A stretch of 64,000 nt of DNA from Perognathus longimembris pacificus. Lineage: Eukaryota > Chordata > Mammalia > Rodentia > Heteromyidae. The notes beneath the pieces are model-generated. The model had not been told where the DNA came from. It searched no databases and was given only the letters and a program-made list of their open reading frames with translations. Shown here one piece after another: positions 59,101-61,904 of this stretch (position 1 is the stretch's first letter; each line of letters opens with the position of its first letter). Location of the stretch: NCBI RefSeq assembly GCF_023159225.1, contig NC_063166.1, positions 77,084,785 to 77,148,784 on the forward strand, given 5' to 3'. A program made the position numbers and the translations under genes.

Positions 59101-61454
59101 GTCCCTCTTGGTCTCTCTGGGGTTCTCCTGGAGCCCCCCGCTTTTTACCCAGGCTGGGAGGCCTCAGCCAGGTCCGCTAGGCCTGGCCCCTGCCCCCCTC
59201 CTCACTGGGGGGCACAGTGCACACGTTGGCGGGCCACTGGGCCACCTACTGGTCCACGGAGGGGAGCCCCGATCTCTGCCCCTCGCCGTGGAGGATTAAG
59301 TACTTCACAGGAGAATCATAAAAAAACAAAACAAAACCCAAACCCGAACTTGAACAAACAAGCCGCAGGCTAACCACTCTGTGTGCTCTGTTTCCTTTAA
59401 TCCTCCACAACCTCGAGAAGTGGGCTCTTGACGCCCCATCTCGTTAGACGTGGGGAGACAGAGGCTCGGGGCGAGGAAGCTGTTGAAGGCAGAGCGCAGG
59501 GACTGGGGAGCAGGGCCAGGCCTGGGACTGCATGCGCCTGGATTCTGAGCTGCTTGCCATGGGCCCACCTCCCTCCCTCCTCCCCCCGCCCCCCCCTGCC
59601 CCGCTTGCAGCCCCCCCCCCCCTTCTGGGCCGGGGCGCTGGCTGGGAGCCCCGCAGTCCCTGCTCTGCCTCCAGGTTGCTGGCAGCCTGGGCCAAGGCCC
59701 TGAGCCTGCCTGAGCTCCATCTGCCAGATCCACAGGTTGCTCAGATCGCTGTGTCTAGACCACGGGAAAGGCGCGTTTCCTACAAGCAAACCTGAAGGTT
59801 TGCGTCCAGACCTTCCTCTGTCCCCGTGAAAGACTCCGAGCCACTGAACCACTCCGCCTTCAGCCTGGGATGCTTAGACTCATTTCAGCACACGGGGTGT
59901 CCTGGAGCTGGCTTCCTTCCTGCCAATCAAAACCTCCTGCACTGCTGGTAAGTCTCTTCATAAGGCCTCCAAGTCTTTGCCTTCATCTCCATTTGGCTGG
60001 ACGAACTCCTAGTCATACCTCAAAACCCTGTTCAGGTGTTTTCTCCTCCAATGAAGCCAGCCAGAGGTACCTTACTGAGTGCCTGCTCAGTTTCCAGGTG
60101 CTGGCTTGTGAAGGCTTCAGTTATGTGCCAGTGTCTCTACCATTCTGGGGGACCCCCAAATGACAAAGGCTTCCCCAGCATCCTATCTGTACCCTGCCAG
60201 GGACAAGAATTAATCAATGAATCAATGAATGTCTTTCTCAGCCTCAGTTCCTTGTACTTCTAGGACTCAGATCTTCAGCTTGGTCATCCAGCATTTTCTC
60301 AGAGAGTGTGAGAAAGTGGCTTTCATTCACTCATTCATTTCTTCAGTGAACCATACGGAAACCGTTTCTGTGCCGGCACAGAGGATTTTAACAGCAAAAC
60401 AAACCCAGTCTGGACAACAAGACACACAGGACTTGCATAATCAAACACTGCTGTGCGTAATTAAGGACCAGTGGGGACAGATCCAGGGGCCTGGGGGGAC
60501 ATGCAAAGGGTGGGGTGCCATCTGTCCCAGCCCTGGTGTGATCAGGGCCAGCTCCTCTGAGGACGCAGCACAGGAGCTGAGGCCTAGCTGGGGTGTAAGG
60601 GGCCTGGTTAGCAGAAGGGGAAAGCACAGGTCAGAAGGGGCCAGGTGGGCAGGGGGGAGGGGTCAGGAAGAGGGGGCAAGGTGGGCAGGGGGGAGGGGTC
60701 AGGAGGAGGGGGCAAGGTGGGCAGGGGGGAGGGGTCAGGAGGAGAGGCAAGGTGGGCAGGGGGGAGGGTCAGGAGGAGGGGGCAAGGTGGGCAGGGGGGA
60801 GGGGTCAGGAGGAGGGGGCAAGGTGGGCAGGGGGGAGGGGTCAGGAGGAGGGGCCAAGGTGGGCAGAGAGGAGGGTCAGGGGGGGGCAGAGGGGAGGGTC
60901 AGGAGGAAGGGTCAGGTGGCAGTGGGGAGGGTCAGGAGGAGGGGGCAGGGGGCAGAGGGGAGGGTCAGGAGGGGGCAGGGGGCAGGAGGGCAGAGGGGAG
61001 GGTCAAGAGGGGGCAGGGGGCAGGCGGGCAGAGGGGAAGGTCAGGAGGAGGGGTCAGGGGGCAGAAGGAAGGTTCAGGAGGGGTCAGGAGGGAGTGGGGA
61101 GGGGGCTTTCAGAGCGCAGCAGGACTGGGGGCTGGGGGGAGGGAGCCCGGTGGGGTCAGGACCCCGGCTCAGCCCCTGGTGGGCTCGGTGCGGGCCTGGC
61201 GTTACCTTGCCCACGTAGAGCGGCTCCGTGCCCGTGTACTCTTCCACCACGAAGAACTGGTTCCACACCCAGCCGCGCTTCACGCGTGCGGTGCCCGGCG
61301 CGCCGTCCTGCGGGGCCCGGGTGGGCGAGGCCGGCGACGGGGAGGAGGCCGGGGCGGCGGCCGGCGAGGCGCCCAGCAGCGGCGGCAGCAGCAGCAGCAG
61401 CACGGGCGGCAGCGCGGCCCCGGCCCGGAGCGCGCCGTCGGGGCCCGGCCTCAT
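3881..61454 (-). CDS. CDH22: Cadherin-22 (PB-cadherin), type II classical cadherin, exons 1-10 of the coding region (3'-incomplete)
   Basis: Ten exons join 61454-61206, 52497-52203, 39673-39554, 30785-30618, 28090-27897, 25396-25143, 18525-18389, 10471-10350, 10108-9991 and 4132-3881, giving 1909 bases or 636 codons plus one base. The product is a calcium-dependent homophilic adhesion receptor of the plasma membrane. Visible parts: leucine-rich signal peptide at about 1-29, short prodomain, RVKR site at 57-60, mature start GWVW with Trp2 and Trp4 (type II hallmark), five EC domains (about 61-166, 167-275, 276-391, 392-496, 497-610), and a transmembrane helix starting near 622. Linker calcium motifs are DINDSEP (158-164), DVNDNPP (267-273), DVDEPPE (385-391) and DVNDNPP (489-495). 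The near-identity I recall with human CDH22, including the CGCD segment of EC5, sets it apart from other type II paralogues. Human CDH22 is about 828 residues, so roughly 190 C-terminal residues (beta-catenin and p120 binding tail) lie outside the window. No frameshift or stop interrupts the assembled frame. Confidence 0.96.
5395..5625 (+). mobile_element. L2-like 3' end fossil
   Basis: CATGCTCCAGCTAAATGTCACCTCC-type text (here split by substitutions), the TTCCCTGGGAAGG region and CACTTGTCACCTTGTGTTAA follow the L2 3' layout. It is heavily diverged. Confidence 0.5.
5890..6035 (+). mobile_element. MIR-like fossil
   Basis: GGTCCTCACAACCACCAAGA and AAGCTGAAGCTCAGAGAGA are typical MIR core and tail segments. 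Confidence 0.5.
6060..6745 (+). repeat. Long (ATCC)n tract passing into (CCTT)n/(CCCT)n pyrimidine tract
   Basis: About 500 bases of interrupted CATC/CATT tetranucleotides continue into about 150 bases of nearly pure pyrimidine. Open frames across it are repeat products. Confidence 0.93.
6765..7190 (+). repeat. Old interspersed repeat, family not named
   Basis: TGTACTAGGCACCATATTAG, GAAGTGCTGTGAAGTACAAG and TTGTGCAAAGGCCTGAAGG appear in a familiar mammalian repeat order. A similar start occurs near 7545. I cannot name the family. Confidence 0.4.
7197..7245 (+). repeat. (CCTT)n/(CCCT)n pyrimidine tract
   Basis: A pure C/T run next to the old SINE at 7251. Confidence 0.85.
7251..7455 (-). mobile_element. 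Old SINE, antisense
   Basis: GTGCTGGGGATTGAACTCAG with GGCAAGCTCT (ID-like) is followed by TGAGATTATAGGTATATGCC (7SL-like). The order suggests an old dimeric element, strongly diverged. Confidence 0.5.
8045..8185. promoter_or_regulatory. AT-rich unique block in intron 9 (candidate conserved element)
   Basis: AAAGCAATATTTATAAATCA, CAAATTTGTACAAAG and GGATATTTATATGGGG stand in GC-rich sequence. Confidence 0.25.
8850..9065 (+). mobile_element. L2-like 3' end fossil
   Basis: CCACCTCAGGGCCTTTTGTA and GAGAGAGGCCTTCCCACAGC match L2 3' segments loosely. Confidence 0.45.
9991..10108 (-). CDS. CDH22: CDH22 coding exon 9: EC5, central part (residues 514-553)
   Basis: A 118-base exon, phase 0 in and phase 1 out, acceptor CCGCAG|CTCATC and donor CCAGG|GTGAGC. 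It encodes [19 protein letters not shown] through [14 protein letters not shown] (521-526) is the EC5 counterpart of the calcium-binding DXD element. It is separated from exon 8 by the shortest intron of the gene (241 bases). Confidence 0.95.
10109..10349 (-). other. CDH22: CDH22 intron 8 (241 bases) with a UG-rich centre
   Basis: This is the shortest intron in the window. The plus strand has a CA-rich run at 10248-10285, so the transcript carries UG repeats in mid-intron. The acceptor side is a C-rich tract ending CCCCGCAG. Confidence 0.9.
10350..10471 (-). CDS. CDH22: CDH22 coding exon 8: end of EC4 and start of EC5 (residues 473-513)
   Basis: A 122-base exon, phase 1 in and phase 0 out, acceptor GGCAG|ACAAC and donor CCAG|GTATCA. 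It carries the EC4-EC5 linker DVNDNPP (489-495) and the [13 protein letters not shown] strand of EC5. An in-frame ATG sits just 5' of the acceptor, but phase and homology place the exon start at 10471. Confidence 0.95.
11540..11712 (+). mobile_element. Composite SINE with internal deletion
   Basis: The left half is CCATCCTAGCTACTTAGGAG. The right half lacks most of its A-box region but keeps CAGAGTTCAAGCCCC. Confidence 0.7.
11990..12130 (+). mobile_element. MIR-like fossil
   Basis: TTTACAGATAAAGAAACCAA and CCAGAAGGCAGAGCTGGG resemble the MIR 3' half. Confidence 0.4.
12300..12430. promoter_or_regulatory. AT-rich island with octamer and homeodomain motifs (candidate enhancer)
   Basis: In GC-rich surroundings, this block has ATGCAAAT (12318-12325) followed by TAGTTTAATTA, TAAATTATA and AACTAATTGATG. 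No repeat family is recognised. Function is inferred from motif density only. Confidence 0.35.
12895..13180 (+). repeat. Old interspersed repeat, family not named
   Basis: GCATGTGCAAAGGCCCTGGG and GGAGGCCAGTGGGAAGGGAG resemble the repeat type at 6765 and 28745. Confidence 0.35.
14994..15152 (-). mobile_element. Composite SINE, antisense, truncated right half
   Basis: GGGGCTTGAACTCAGGGCC joins directly to GGAGATGAGAATCTCATAG and then CTGAATAGCTAGGATTACAGG. A TG/CG-rich alternating stretch abuts its 3' end. Confidence 0.7.
15535..15650. promoter_or_regulatory. AT-rich unique block in intron 7
   Basis: TTAAATTCAATATCGGTCAT, TAATATTTCATGATTAC and, just after, an AP-1-like ATGACTCA (15656-15663) are present. 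Confidence 0.25.
16318..16480 (+). mobile_element. MIR-like fossil
   Basis: GGCATTTACTGAGCAATTAC and TTCCATGTGTTGTCCTATCC fit the MIR core. A MIR-like CAGGGCTGGGATTGAAGCC follows. Confidence 0.45.
17470..18105 (+). mobile_element. L2 3' end fossil
   Basis: GGGCCTTTGCATGGGCTGC, TCCCCAGATAGCACAGGGCG and the end CATAGAGTAGATACTCAATA fit the L2 3' terminus. The 5' border is uncertain. Confidence 0.5.
18389..18525 (-). CDS. CDH22: CDH22 coding exon 7: EC4, central part (residues 427-473)
   Basis: A 137-base exon, phase 2 in and phase 1 out, acceptor CCGCAG|GTACG and donor GGCGG|GTGAGC. It encodes [20 protein letters not shown], the GLDRE calcium motif (454-458) and a WHNIT segment in which Asn464 is a candidate N-glycosylation sequon. 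The intron just past the donor is a dense GC-box array (see findings). Confidence 0.95.
21398..21648 (+). mobile_element. Composite 7SL-like/tRNA-like SINE, near full length
   Basis: It has GACTCAGGAGGCTGAGATCT, GGTGCTGTGGCTCCAAGTGG and CCTGAGTTCAAGCCCC, with an (AAAT)n tail. Confidence 0.8.
21722..21905 (+). mobile_element. MIR-like fossil
   Basis: TGAGGCCCTACTGTGTGCCC and GGGGAAACTGAGGCTCGGAG are MIR core and tail signatures. Confidence 0.5.
22640..22795 (+). mobile_element. L2-like 3' fossil
   Basis: CTCAGGACCTTTGCACTTGC and GTGTGGAATGCTCTCCTC match L2 3' segments. Confidence 0.5.
22796..22876 (+). mobile_element. 7SL-like left monomer only
   Basis: GCCGGGCACCGGTGGCTCAC and TAATCCTAGCTCCTCAGG are present. 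The right half is absent. Confidence 0.7.
24667..24709. repeat. (TG)n microsatellite
   Basis: About 21 uninterrupted TG units sit at the 3' end of an antisense SINE. Confidence 0.95.
24710..24923 (-). mobile_element. Composite SINE, antisense, directly abutting (TG)n
   Basis: GCTCAAGGCTAGCACCCTAC, CCACTTGAGCCACAGCTCC and CCTCAGATCTCAGCCTCC appear in order. The 3' end merges into the TG run at 24667-24709. Confidence 0.8.
25143..25396 (-). CDS. CDH22: CDH22 coding exon 6: EC3, second half, and start of EC4 (residues 343-427)
   Basis: A 254-base exon, phase 0 in and phase 2 out, acceptor CCGCAG|CGCCTG and donor GTCCG|GTGAGA. It encodes RLDFE (343-347), the EC3-EC4 linker DVDEPPE (385-391), which has the Asp/Glu variant usual for this linker in type II cadherins, and the ARDPDAAN element of EC4 (416-423). 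Exon GC and CpG content is high. Confidence 0.95.
25623..25861 (-). mobile_element. Composite SINE, antisense
   Basis: GCCTGAACTCAGGGCCTGGG, GCTCTACCACTTGAGCCAC and CTGAGTAGCTAGGACCATAG are seen. Confidence 0.8.
25865..26030 (+). mobile_element. MIR-like fossil
   Basis: TTAGTATGTGCTAGAAACTC, ATAATCCTCATCAATAATAA and GGAGACTCAGAAAACCTG follow the MIR order. Confidence 0.45.
26641..26779 (+). mobile_element. B1-like 7SL-derived monomer
   Basis: GCCTGTAATCCCAGTCCTG, GAGGCCGAGGCAGGAGGATG and GCTTGGGCTACACC follow the rodent B1 layout. It differs from the composite family (GAGGCAGGAGG rather than GAGATCTGAGG). Confidence 0.75.
26804..27016 (+). mobile_element. Composite 7SL-like/tRNA-like SINE
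   Basis: It has GGAGGCTGAGATCTGAGG, GTGGCTCAAGTGGTAGGGTG and CTGAGTTCAAGCCCCAGTAC. Confidence 0.8.
27897..28090 (-). CDS. CDH22: CDH22 coding exon 5: EC3, first half (residues 278-342)
   Basis: A 194-base exon, phase 1 in and phase 0 out, acceptor CCACAG|AGATG and donor AAG|GTAGGC. It encodes [17 protein letters not shown], the EC3 calcium element EDSD (300-303), an ESGSGGDAF loop and the strand ending at LVQK. The loop and EAILLVQK positions differ from the human residues I recall, an ordinary level of divergence. Confidence 0.95.
28745..28925 (+). repeat. Old interspersed repeat, family not named
   Basis: GAGGTGACATTT, AGAACATTCTGGACAGACAG, AACAGCAGGCGTAAAGGTCC and GGCATGTTTGAAGAACA resemble a widespread mammalian repeat. 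I cannot assign the family from memory. Confidence 0.4.
28945..29276 (+). mobile_element. Degenerate SINE sequence, probably two fused old copies
   Basis: A GGGAGGATCACAGTTCGAAAC start, GAGACCCCATCTGAAAAC, CCTAGTTCAAACCCCAGGAC and CCTGAGTTCAAGCTCAAGTA are present, ending (AAAT)n. Two B-box-like segments suggest two elements. Confidence 0.5.
29426..29530 (+). repeat. (AGGGA)21 pentanucleotide microsatellite
   Basis: There are twenty-one perfect AGGGA units (the AAGGG motif), preceded by an impure GGGA-rich lead from 29370. The transcript strand would be CCCUU. Confidence 0.97.
30300..30496 (+). mobile_element. Short SINE with CA tail
   Basis: CTCCTCAGGAGGCTGAGATG, GAGCTGTGGCTCCAGGTGG and CCCCAGGTTCAAGCCTCCGT are followed by a CA run at 30480-30496. 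Confidence 0.65.
30618..30785 (-). CDS. CDH22: CDH22 coding exon 4: EC2, second half (residues 222-278)
   Basis: A 168-base exon, phase 1 in and out, acceptor CCGCAG|GCGTG and donor CAGA|GTGAGT. It holds the DLDRE motif (230-234) and the EC2-EC3 linker DVNDNPP (267-273). The final A combines with the next exon's AG to give Lys278. The minus-strand frame closes shortly after the donor, as expected for an intron. Confidence 0.95.
31068..31309 (+). mobile_element. Composite 7SL-like/tRNA-like SINE, best-preserved copy
   Basis: The full layout is present: GCCAGGTGCCGGTGGCTCAC, CTCAGGAGGCTGAGATCTG, CCAGAAGTGGTGCTGTGG, the A-box-like GGCTCAAAGTGG, the B-box-like GAGTTCAAGCCCC and a poly(A) tail of about 15. 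Confidence 0.85.
31565..31583. repeat. Short (CA)n
   Basis: About 9-10 CA units. Confidence 0.9.
32022..32071. repeat. Imperfect (TG)n
   Basis: Two TG blocks are separated by GATATTTACAG. Confidence 0.9.
33425..33651 (-). mobile_element. Composite SINE, antisense
   Basis: GGGGCTTGAACTCAGGGCCT, TCTACCACTTGAGCCACAGC and CGAGTAGCCAGGATTACAGG are seen. Confidence 0.8.
33762..33860 (+). mobile_element. ID-like tRNA-derived monomer with poly(A)
   Basis: GTGGGTCAAGTGGTGGAGCT, AACACAAGGCCCTGAGCTCC and CCCCAGTACC are followed by about 18 A residues. Confidence 0.6.
34975..35200. promoter_or_regulatory. Possible conserved block in intron 3
   Basis: GGTAATTACTAATTACAAGC (tandem homeodomain cores) and CTCATTAGCCAGCAAATG lie in non-repetitive sequence. 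Confidence 0.25.
35300..35400. promoter_or_regulatory. E-box/MEF2-like/GGAATATTCC cluster in intron 3
   Basis: CAGCTG (35324-35329) directly abuts CTAAATATAG (35330-35339), a match to the MEF2 consensus. The palindrome GGAATATTCC follows at 35352-35361. Confidence 0.35.
35760..35811 (+). repeat. (CAC)n/(CAT)n trinucleotide repeat
   Basis: ACCACCACCACC with ACT and ATC variants, 52 bases. Confidence 0.93.
35840..36182 (+). mobile_element. L2 3' end
   Basis: CCCCAAGGTCACCTCCCCAG, AGAAGCCTGCCCTGACTTTT, CTTTAATAAGAGCCTGACAG and GTAGGTGCTCAATGAATAGC follow the L2 consensus to its terminus. This is the clearest L2 copy in the window. Confidence 0.65.
36242..36453 (+). mobile_element. Composite SINE running into (CA)n
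   Basis: GCTACTCAGGAGGCTGAGAT, CTCAAGTGATAGGGTGCCAG and CCCTGAGTTCAAATGCCAGT are present. The tail position is occupied by CA repeats. Confidence 0.8.
36454..36494. repeat. (CA)n microsatellite at a SINE 3' end
   Basis: About 20 CA units begin right after the SINE's CAGTA terminus. Confidence 0.95.
37130..37460 (+). mobile_element. L1 3' fragment (old mammalian L1)
   Basis: AAAATGATGTATGCATGAGG, GATTGGAACCAGCCTAAGTG, TCCATCAGTAGGGGACTGG and AGTAAAAGAATGAGGAAGG are in the order of an old L1 3' region. It ends near poly(A) runs. Confidence 0.6.
38246..38491 (-). mobile_element. Composite SINE, antisense
   Basis: A T-rich tail, GACTTGAACTCAGAGCCTAG, CTATCACTTTGAGTCACAGC and GTAGCTGGGATTACAGGTG are seen. 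Confidence 0.8.
39070..39309 (-). mobile_element. Composite SINE, antisense
   Basis: A T8 tail, GTTTGAACTCATGGCCTGG, TATCACTTTGAGCCACAGC and CTGAGTAGCTAGGATTACAG are seen. It lies about 250 bases from exon 3. Confidence 0.8.
39554..39673 (-). CDS. CDH22: CDH22 coding exon 3: EC2, first half (residues 182-222)
   Basis: A 120-base exon, phase 1 in and phase 1 out, acceptor CCCAG|GCACG and donor ACCG|GTGAGG. It encodes [18 protein letters not shown] through the VDPKTG turn. The DADD cluster at 192-195 is the EC2 calcium-binding DXD element. Calls outside these borders read into GC-rich intron sequence. Confidence 0.95.
40275..40316. repeat. (CA)n microsatellite
   Basis: About 20 CA units just before an AT-rich candidate conserved block. 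Confidence 0.95.
40350..40495. promoter_or_regulatory. AT-rich unique block in intron 2 (candidate conserved element)
   Basis: GGCAATTAAGTTATTGATTT, CTCATTAAACCAGG and CTAATTTGACATCATG are non-repetitive and flanked by CA repeat and GC-rich sequence. Confidence 0.3.
41136..41237 (+). mobile_element. 7SL-like SINE left half ending in (CA)n
   Basis: GGCTCACGCCGGTCATCCTA and CTCAGGAGGTTGAGATCTG are present. The right half is replaced by the CA run at 41238-41282. Confidence 0.7.
41238..41282. repeat. (CA)n microsatellite
   Basis: CA units with one CGCG interruption follow a truncated SINE. Confidence 0.93.
42455..42588 (+). mobile_element. MIR
   Basis: TTTGTGCTAGACACAATGAT and CCCTTTACATGTATTATCTT match the MIR core closely. 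Confidence 0.6.
42591..43125 (+). mobile_element. Older 7SL-like SINE region interrupted by a young SINE
   Basis: CAGTGGCTCACGCCTATAATC lies on the left (to 42689). After the insert come GTGGCCCATGCCTGTCACCC and an ID-like end, GGCTCAAGTGGTAGAGCACC with AGTTCAAACCCC. Confidence 0.65.
42690..42897 (+). mobile_element. IDL-Geo-type dimeric SINE, nested, young-looking
   Basis: GGGGCTGGGGATATAGCCTA, B box GGTTCGATTAC, right monomer GCTGTGGCTCAAGTGGCAGA and a poly(A) tail of about 17. The perfect 14-base duplication AAGACCCCATCTCA lies at 42676-42689 and 42898-42911. Confidence 0.87.
43630..43770 (+). mobile_element. MIR-like fossil
   Basis: GGATGAGGAAACTGAGTCAC, TCCAAAGTCACATCATTAGG and ACTCCAACCCAGGTCT match the MIR tail. 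Confidence 0.5.
43921..44140 (+). mobile_element. Degenerate 7SL-like plus ID-like SINE
   Basis: CTGCAATCCCAGCCGCACGG, GTGGCTCAAATGGTAGATCC and CTCAGTTCAAACACCAATAC are followed by an (AAAAG)n tail. Confidence 0.6.
44262..44345 (+). mobile_element. ID-like tRNA-derived monomer
   Basis: GTGGTTCAAGTGGTGAAGCG and CTGTCTAGCAAGCAC are recognisable. The B box is degraded. Confidence 0.5.
44586..44660 (+). repeat. (GATGGT)n / (GATGAC)n repeat
   Basis: Imperfect GAT-based hexanucleotides. Confidence 0.9.
45119..45176 (+). repeat. (CTCC)n repeat
   Basis: About 12 perfect CTCC units flank a C-rich run. Confidence 0.93.
47840..48202 (+). repeat. (TTCC)n polypyrimidine tract
   Basis: About 360 bases of almost uninterrupted pyrimidine with TTCC, CTCC and TTCT units. 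The transcript strand is polypurine. Confidence 0.95.
48203..48462 (-). mobile_element. Diverged dimeric SINE, antisense, abutting the TTCC tract
   Basis: GGGTTTGAACCCAGGGCACC, CTCCACCACTTGAGTCACTC and CCCAAGTAGCCAAGATGACA appear in order. Confidence 0.6.
48480..48690 (+). mobile_element. L2-like 3' fossil
   Basis: GGCCTTTGCACTTGCAGTTT, CCTGTGCCTGGGACATTT and GGCATACAGCCGTCACTCAA fit L2. Confidence 0.5.
48895..49145. promoter_or_regulatory. CpG-rich core with AT-rich edges in intron 2 (candidate element)
   Basis: GAGTGGTTTAATTTGCGAGC and GAAATAAACTAATTTAATTT flank a CpG-containing centre (GCCGCCGCTGCCGC). No repeat is recognised. Confidence 0.3.
49584..49809 (-). mobile_element. Composite SINE, antisense
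   Basis: GAGCCTTGAACTCAGGGCCT, TGCTACTTAAGCCACAGC and CTGAGTAGCTAGGGTGACAG are seen. Confidence 0.8.
49880..49980 (+). mobile_element. tRNA-like right monomer of the composite SINE, seeding a GATA tract
   Basis: GGTTCGAGTGGTAGAGCATT and GTTCAAGCCCCAGGACCAGC run directly into an A/GATA tail. Confidence 0.7.
49981..50168 (+). repeat. (GATA)n / (GGAT)n microsatellite
   Basis: Impure at first, then about 14 perfect GATA units (50097-50154). It probably grew from the A-rich tail of the SINE before it. Confidence 0.95.
51040..51312 (+). mobile_element. L2-like 3' fossil
   Basis: GGGCCTTTGCACACACTGTT, GTCACATCCGCACAGAGGCC and CAGTGCTGAGCACACAG fit the L2 3' end. Confidence 0.5.
52203..52497 (-). 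CDS. CDH22: CDH22 coding exon 2: most of EC1 and start of EC2 (residues 84-182)
   Basis: The acceptor CCCCAG|ATC opens at [10 protein letters not shown]. The donor is ACAG|GTGGGT, phase 1. The exon carries the EC1 calcium-site motif LDRE (123-126) and the EC1-EC2 linker DINDSEP (158-164), then [10 protein letters not shown] of EC2. The three preceding bases and frame agree with exon 1 (phase 0 in). The sequence matches the human protein almost residue for residue from memory. Confidence 0.95.
53940..54172 (+). mobile_element. Composite 7SL-like/tRNA-like SINE
   Basis: GGCTCACACCTGTAATCCTA, GTAGCTCAAAGTGGCAGAGC and TTGAGTTCAAGCCCCACAAT are seen. Confidence 0.8.
54425..54735. promoter_or_regulatory. 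AT-rich unique block in intron 1 (candidate enhancer)
   Basis: TTTCATTAGCCGATTAATGG, CCCCAATTAATGCCC, ATTTCTCATAAGTGG and AATAAAATTATCTCGG occur in a unique-looking stretch between GC-rich flanks. Confidence 0.3.
56225..56412. repeat. Alternating purine-pyrimidine tract (TG/CA/CG mix)
   Basis: ACACACATGTACGATGCACA and CATGCGCGTGTACGTGTG segments alternate over about 185 bases. Confidence 0.85.
56815..57125. promoter_or_regulatory. Homeodomain-motif cluster in intron 1 (candidate enhancer)
   Basis: CATTAATTAC (56832), CTAATTAAAT (56848), AAAATTAAATG, GACAATTAAAC, CGCAAATGAAA and ACTTAATTAAAT (57092) lie within 300 bases, next to a (TAA)n/A-run. No repeat family is recognised. Confidence 0.35.
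57661..57690. repeat. (GCAC)n repeat
   Basis: GCACGCACGCACGCACGC, about 6-7 units. Confidence 0.93.
58160..58402 (+). mobile_element. Diverged 7SL-like plus ID-like SINE
   Basis: CCCCACACCTGTAATCACAG, GGGAGGCAGAAATGGGGAGG and, further on, CCTGTCATCCCAGTGATAT and CTGAATTCAAACCCCCGTAC. Confidence 0.65.
58674..58901 (-). mobile_element. Composite SINE, antisense
   Basis: GGGGCTTGAACTCAGGGCCC, TCTACCACTTGAGCCACAGC and CTGAGTATCTAGGATGACAG are seen. Confidence 0.8.
59900..60080 (+). mobile_element. L2-like fossil
   Basis: GAACTCCTAGTCATACCTCA, AAAACCCTGTTCAGGTGTTT and TCCTCCAATGAAGCCAGCC match the L2 3' region. Confidence 0.5.
60640..61110 (+). repeat. G-rich minisatellite, ~36-bp unit, 3' flank of exon 1
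   Basis: The unit approximates GTGGGCAGGGGGGAGGGGTC followed by AGGAGGAGGGGGCAAG. About six clear copies (60645-60870) are followed by degenerate shorter units (GGTCAGGAGG with GGGGGCAG). It ends about 100 bases from the exon 1 donor. Confidence 0.92.
61206..61454 (-). CDS. CDH22: CDH22 coding exon 1: signal peptide, prodomain, start of EC1 (residues 1-83)
   Basis: The ATG at 61454-61452 has A at -3, an acceptable initiation context. It opens a signal peptide with a [11 protein letters not shown] core, followed by a low-complexity Ala/Pro/Ser prodomain of only about 30 residues. The furin-type RVKR ends at residue 60. The mature chain begins [13 protein letters not shown], supplying the two strand-swap tryptophans of type II cadherins. 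The exon ends AAG|GTAACG in phase 0. It is extremely GC-rich. Plus-strand open frames across it are composition shadows. Confidence 0.95.
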
Positions 61455-61739
61455 GCTTGGCTGCGCGGCCCGGCCGGGGAGCGGGGACTGGAGGCGGCGG
61501 GCACCGCGTCACATGGCGGCCCGGGCCGGGGCCGGCTGCACGGGGCGGGCGGGGGCGCGGCCGCGGCCGGGCATGGACGGCCCGGGTCCCCGCCCGCGCC
61601 CCCCCGGGCCGCGCCCCCCCCGGCCGCGGGGTCACCAGGCGGCGCCCCGGCAGCTCCCCGCGGGGCCGCGCGCCATGGTCCCCCGCGCCGGGGGCCCTGG
61701 ATCCGGGGACGGCTAAGCCTGGGCCCGACCCATCCGAGC
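61455..61739 (-). other. CDH22: CDH22 5' leader part of the start-codon exon, with predicted acceptor and three upstream ORFs
   Basis: Upstream of the ATG, the minus strand shows a strong 3' splice site ending at 61740: a pyrimidine tract (CTTTTCCGTTTCTCCC) then GCAG. The leader would start at 61739, implying a non-coding first exon further upstream, as I recall for human CDH22. The leader contains three short upstream ORFs: 61733-61713 (6 codons), 61676-61632 (14 codons) and 61574-61509 (21 codons). Transcription from within this CpG-rich stretch is an alternative. Confidence 0.55.
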
Positions 61740-61904
61740 CTGCGGGAGAAACGGAAAAGCGGTGGGTCAGGTGCGGGCTGGAGGGCGGGCGCTGCCGGGG
61801 GCGGCGGAGGGGGGGGGGCGGTGATGGGGGAGATGCCACACTGACCCTCGTGGTCCCTGTCCTGGGAGCCTGAGTGTGGCAGCCCAACCTCCCCCATGCC
61901 CTGC

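Larger units (their letters stand above)
52498..61205 (-). other. CDH22: CDH22 intron 1
   Basis: About 8.7 kb. It contains three SINE regions, an L2-like fossil near 59900, two AT-rich homeodomain-motif clusters (54425-54735, 56815-57125), a Z-DNA-prone tract (56225-56412) and a 36-bp G-rich minisatellite ending about 100 bases from exon 1. Sequence at 52560-53590 is unrecognised. Confidence 0.9.
61160..61760. promoter_or_regulatory. CpG island over CDH22 exon 1
   Basis: CpG dinucleotides are dense from about 61160 to 61760, including GGCGGCCCGGGCCGGGGCCG and several CCGCGG sites. They fall off sharply on both sides into CpG-poor minisatellites. The island may be a promoter or only the GC-rich start exon. 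No TATA-like element stands out. Confidence 0.75.

Noticed and set aside
60645..61873. Long plus-strand open frames (399 and 373 codons) through the region of exon 1
   Set aside because: They are built from the 36-bp G-rich minisatellite followed by the antisense of the CDH22 start exon. The composition is Gly/Arg repeat with no homology or start context.
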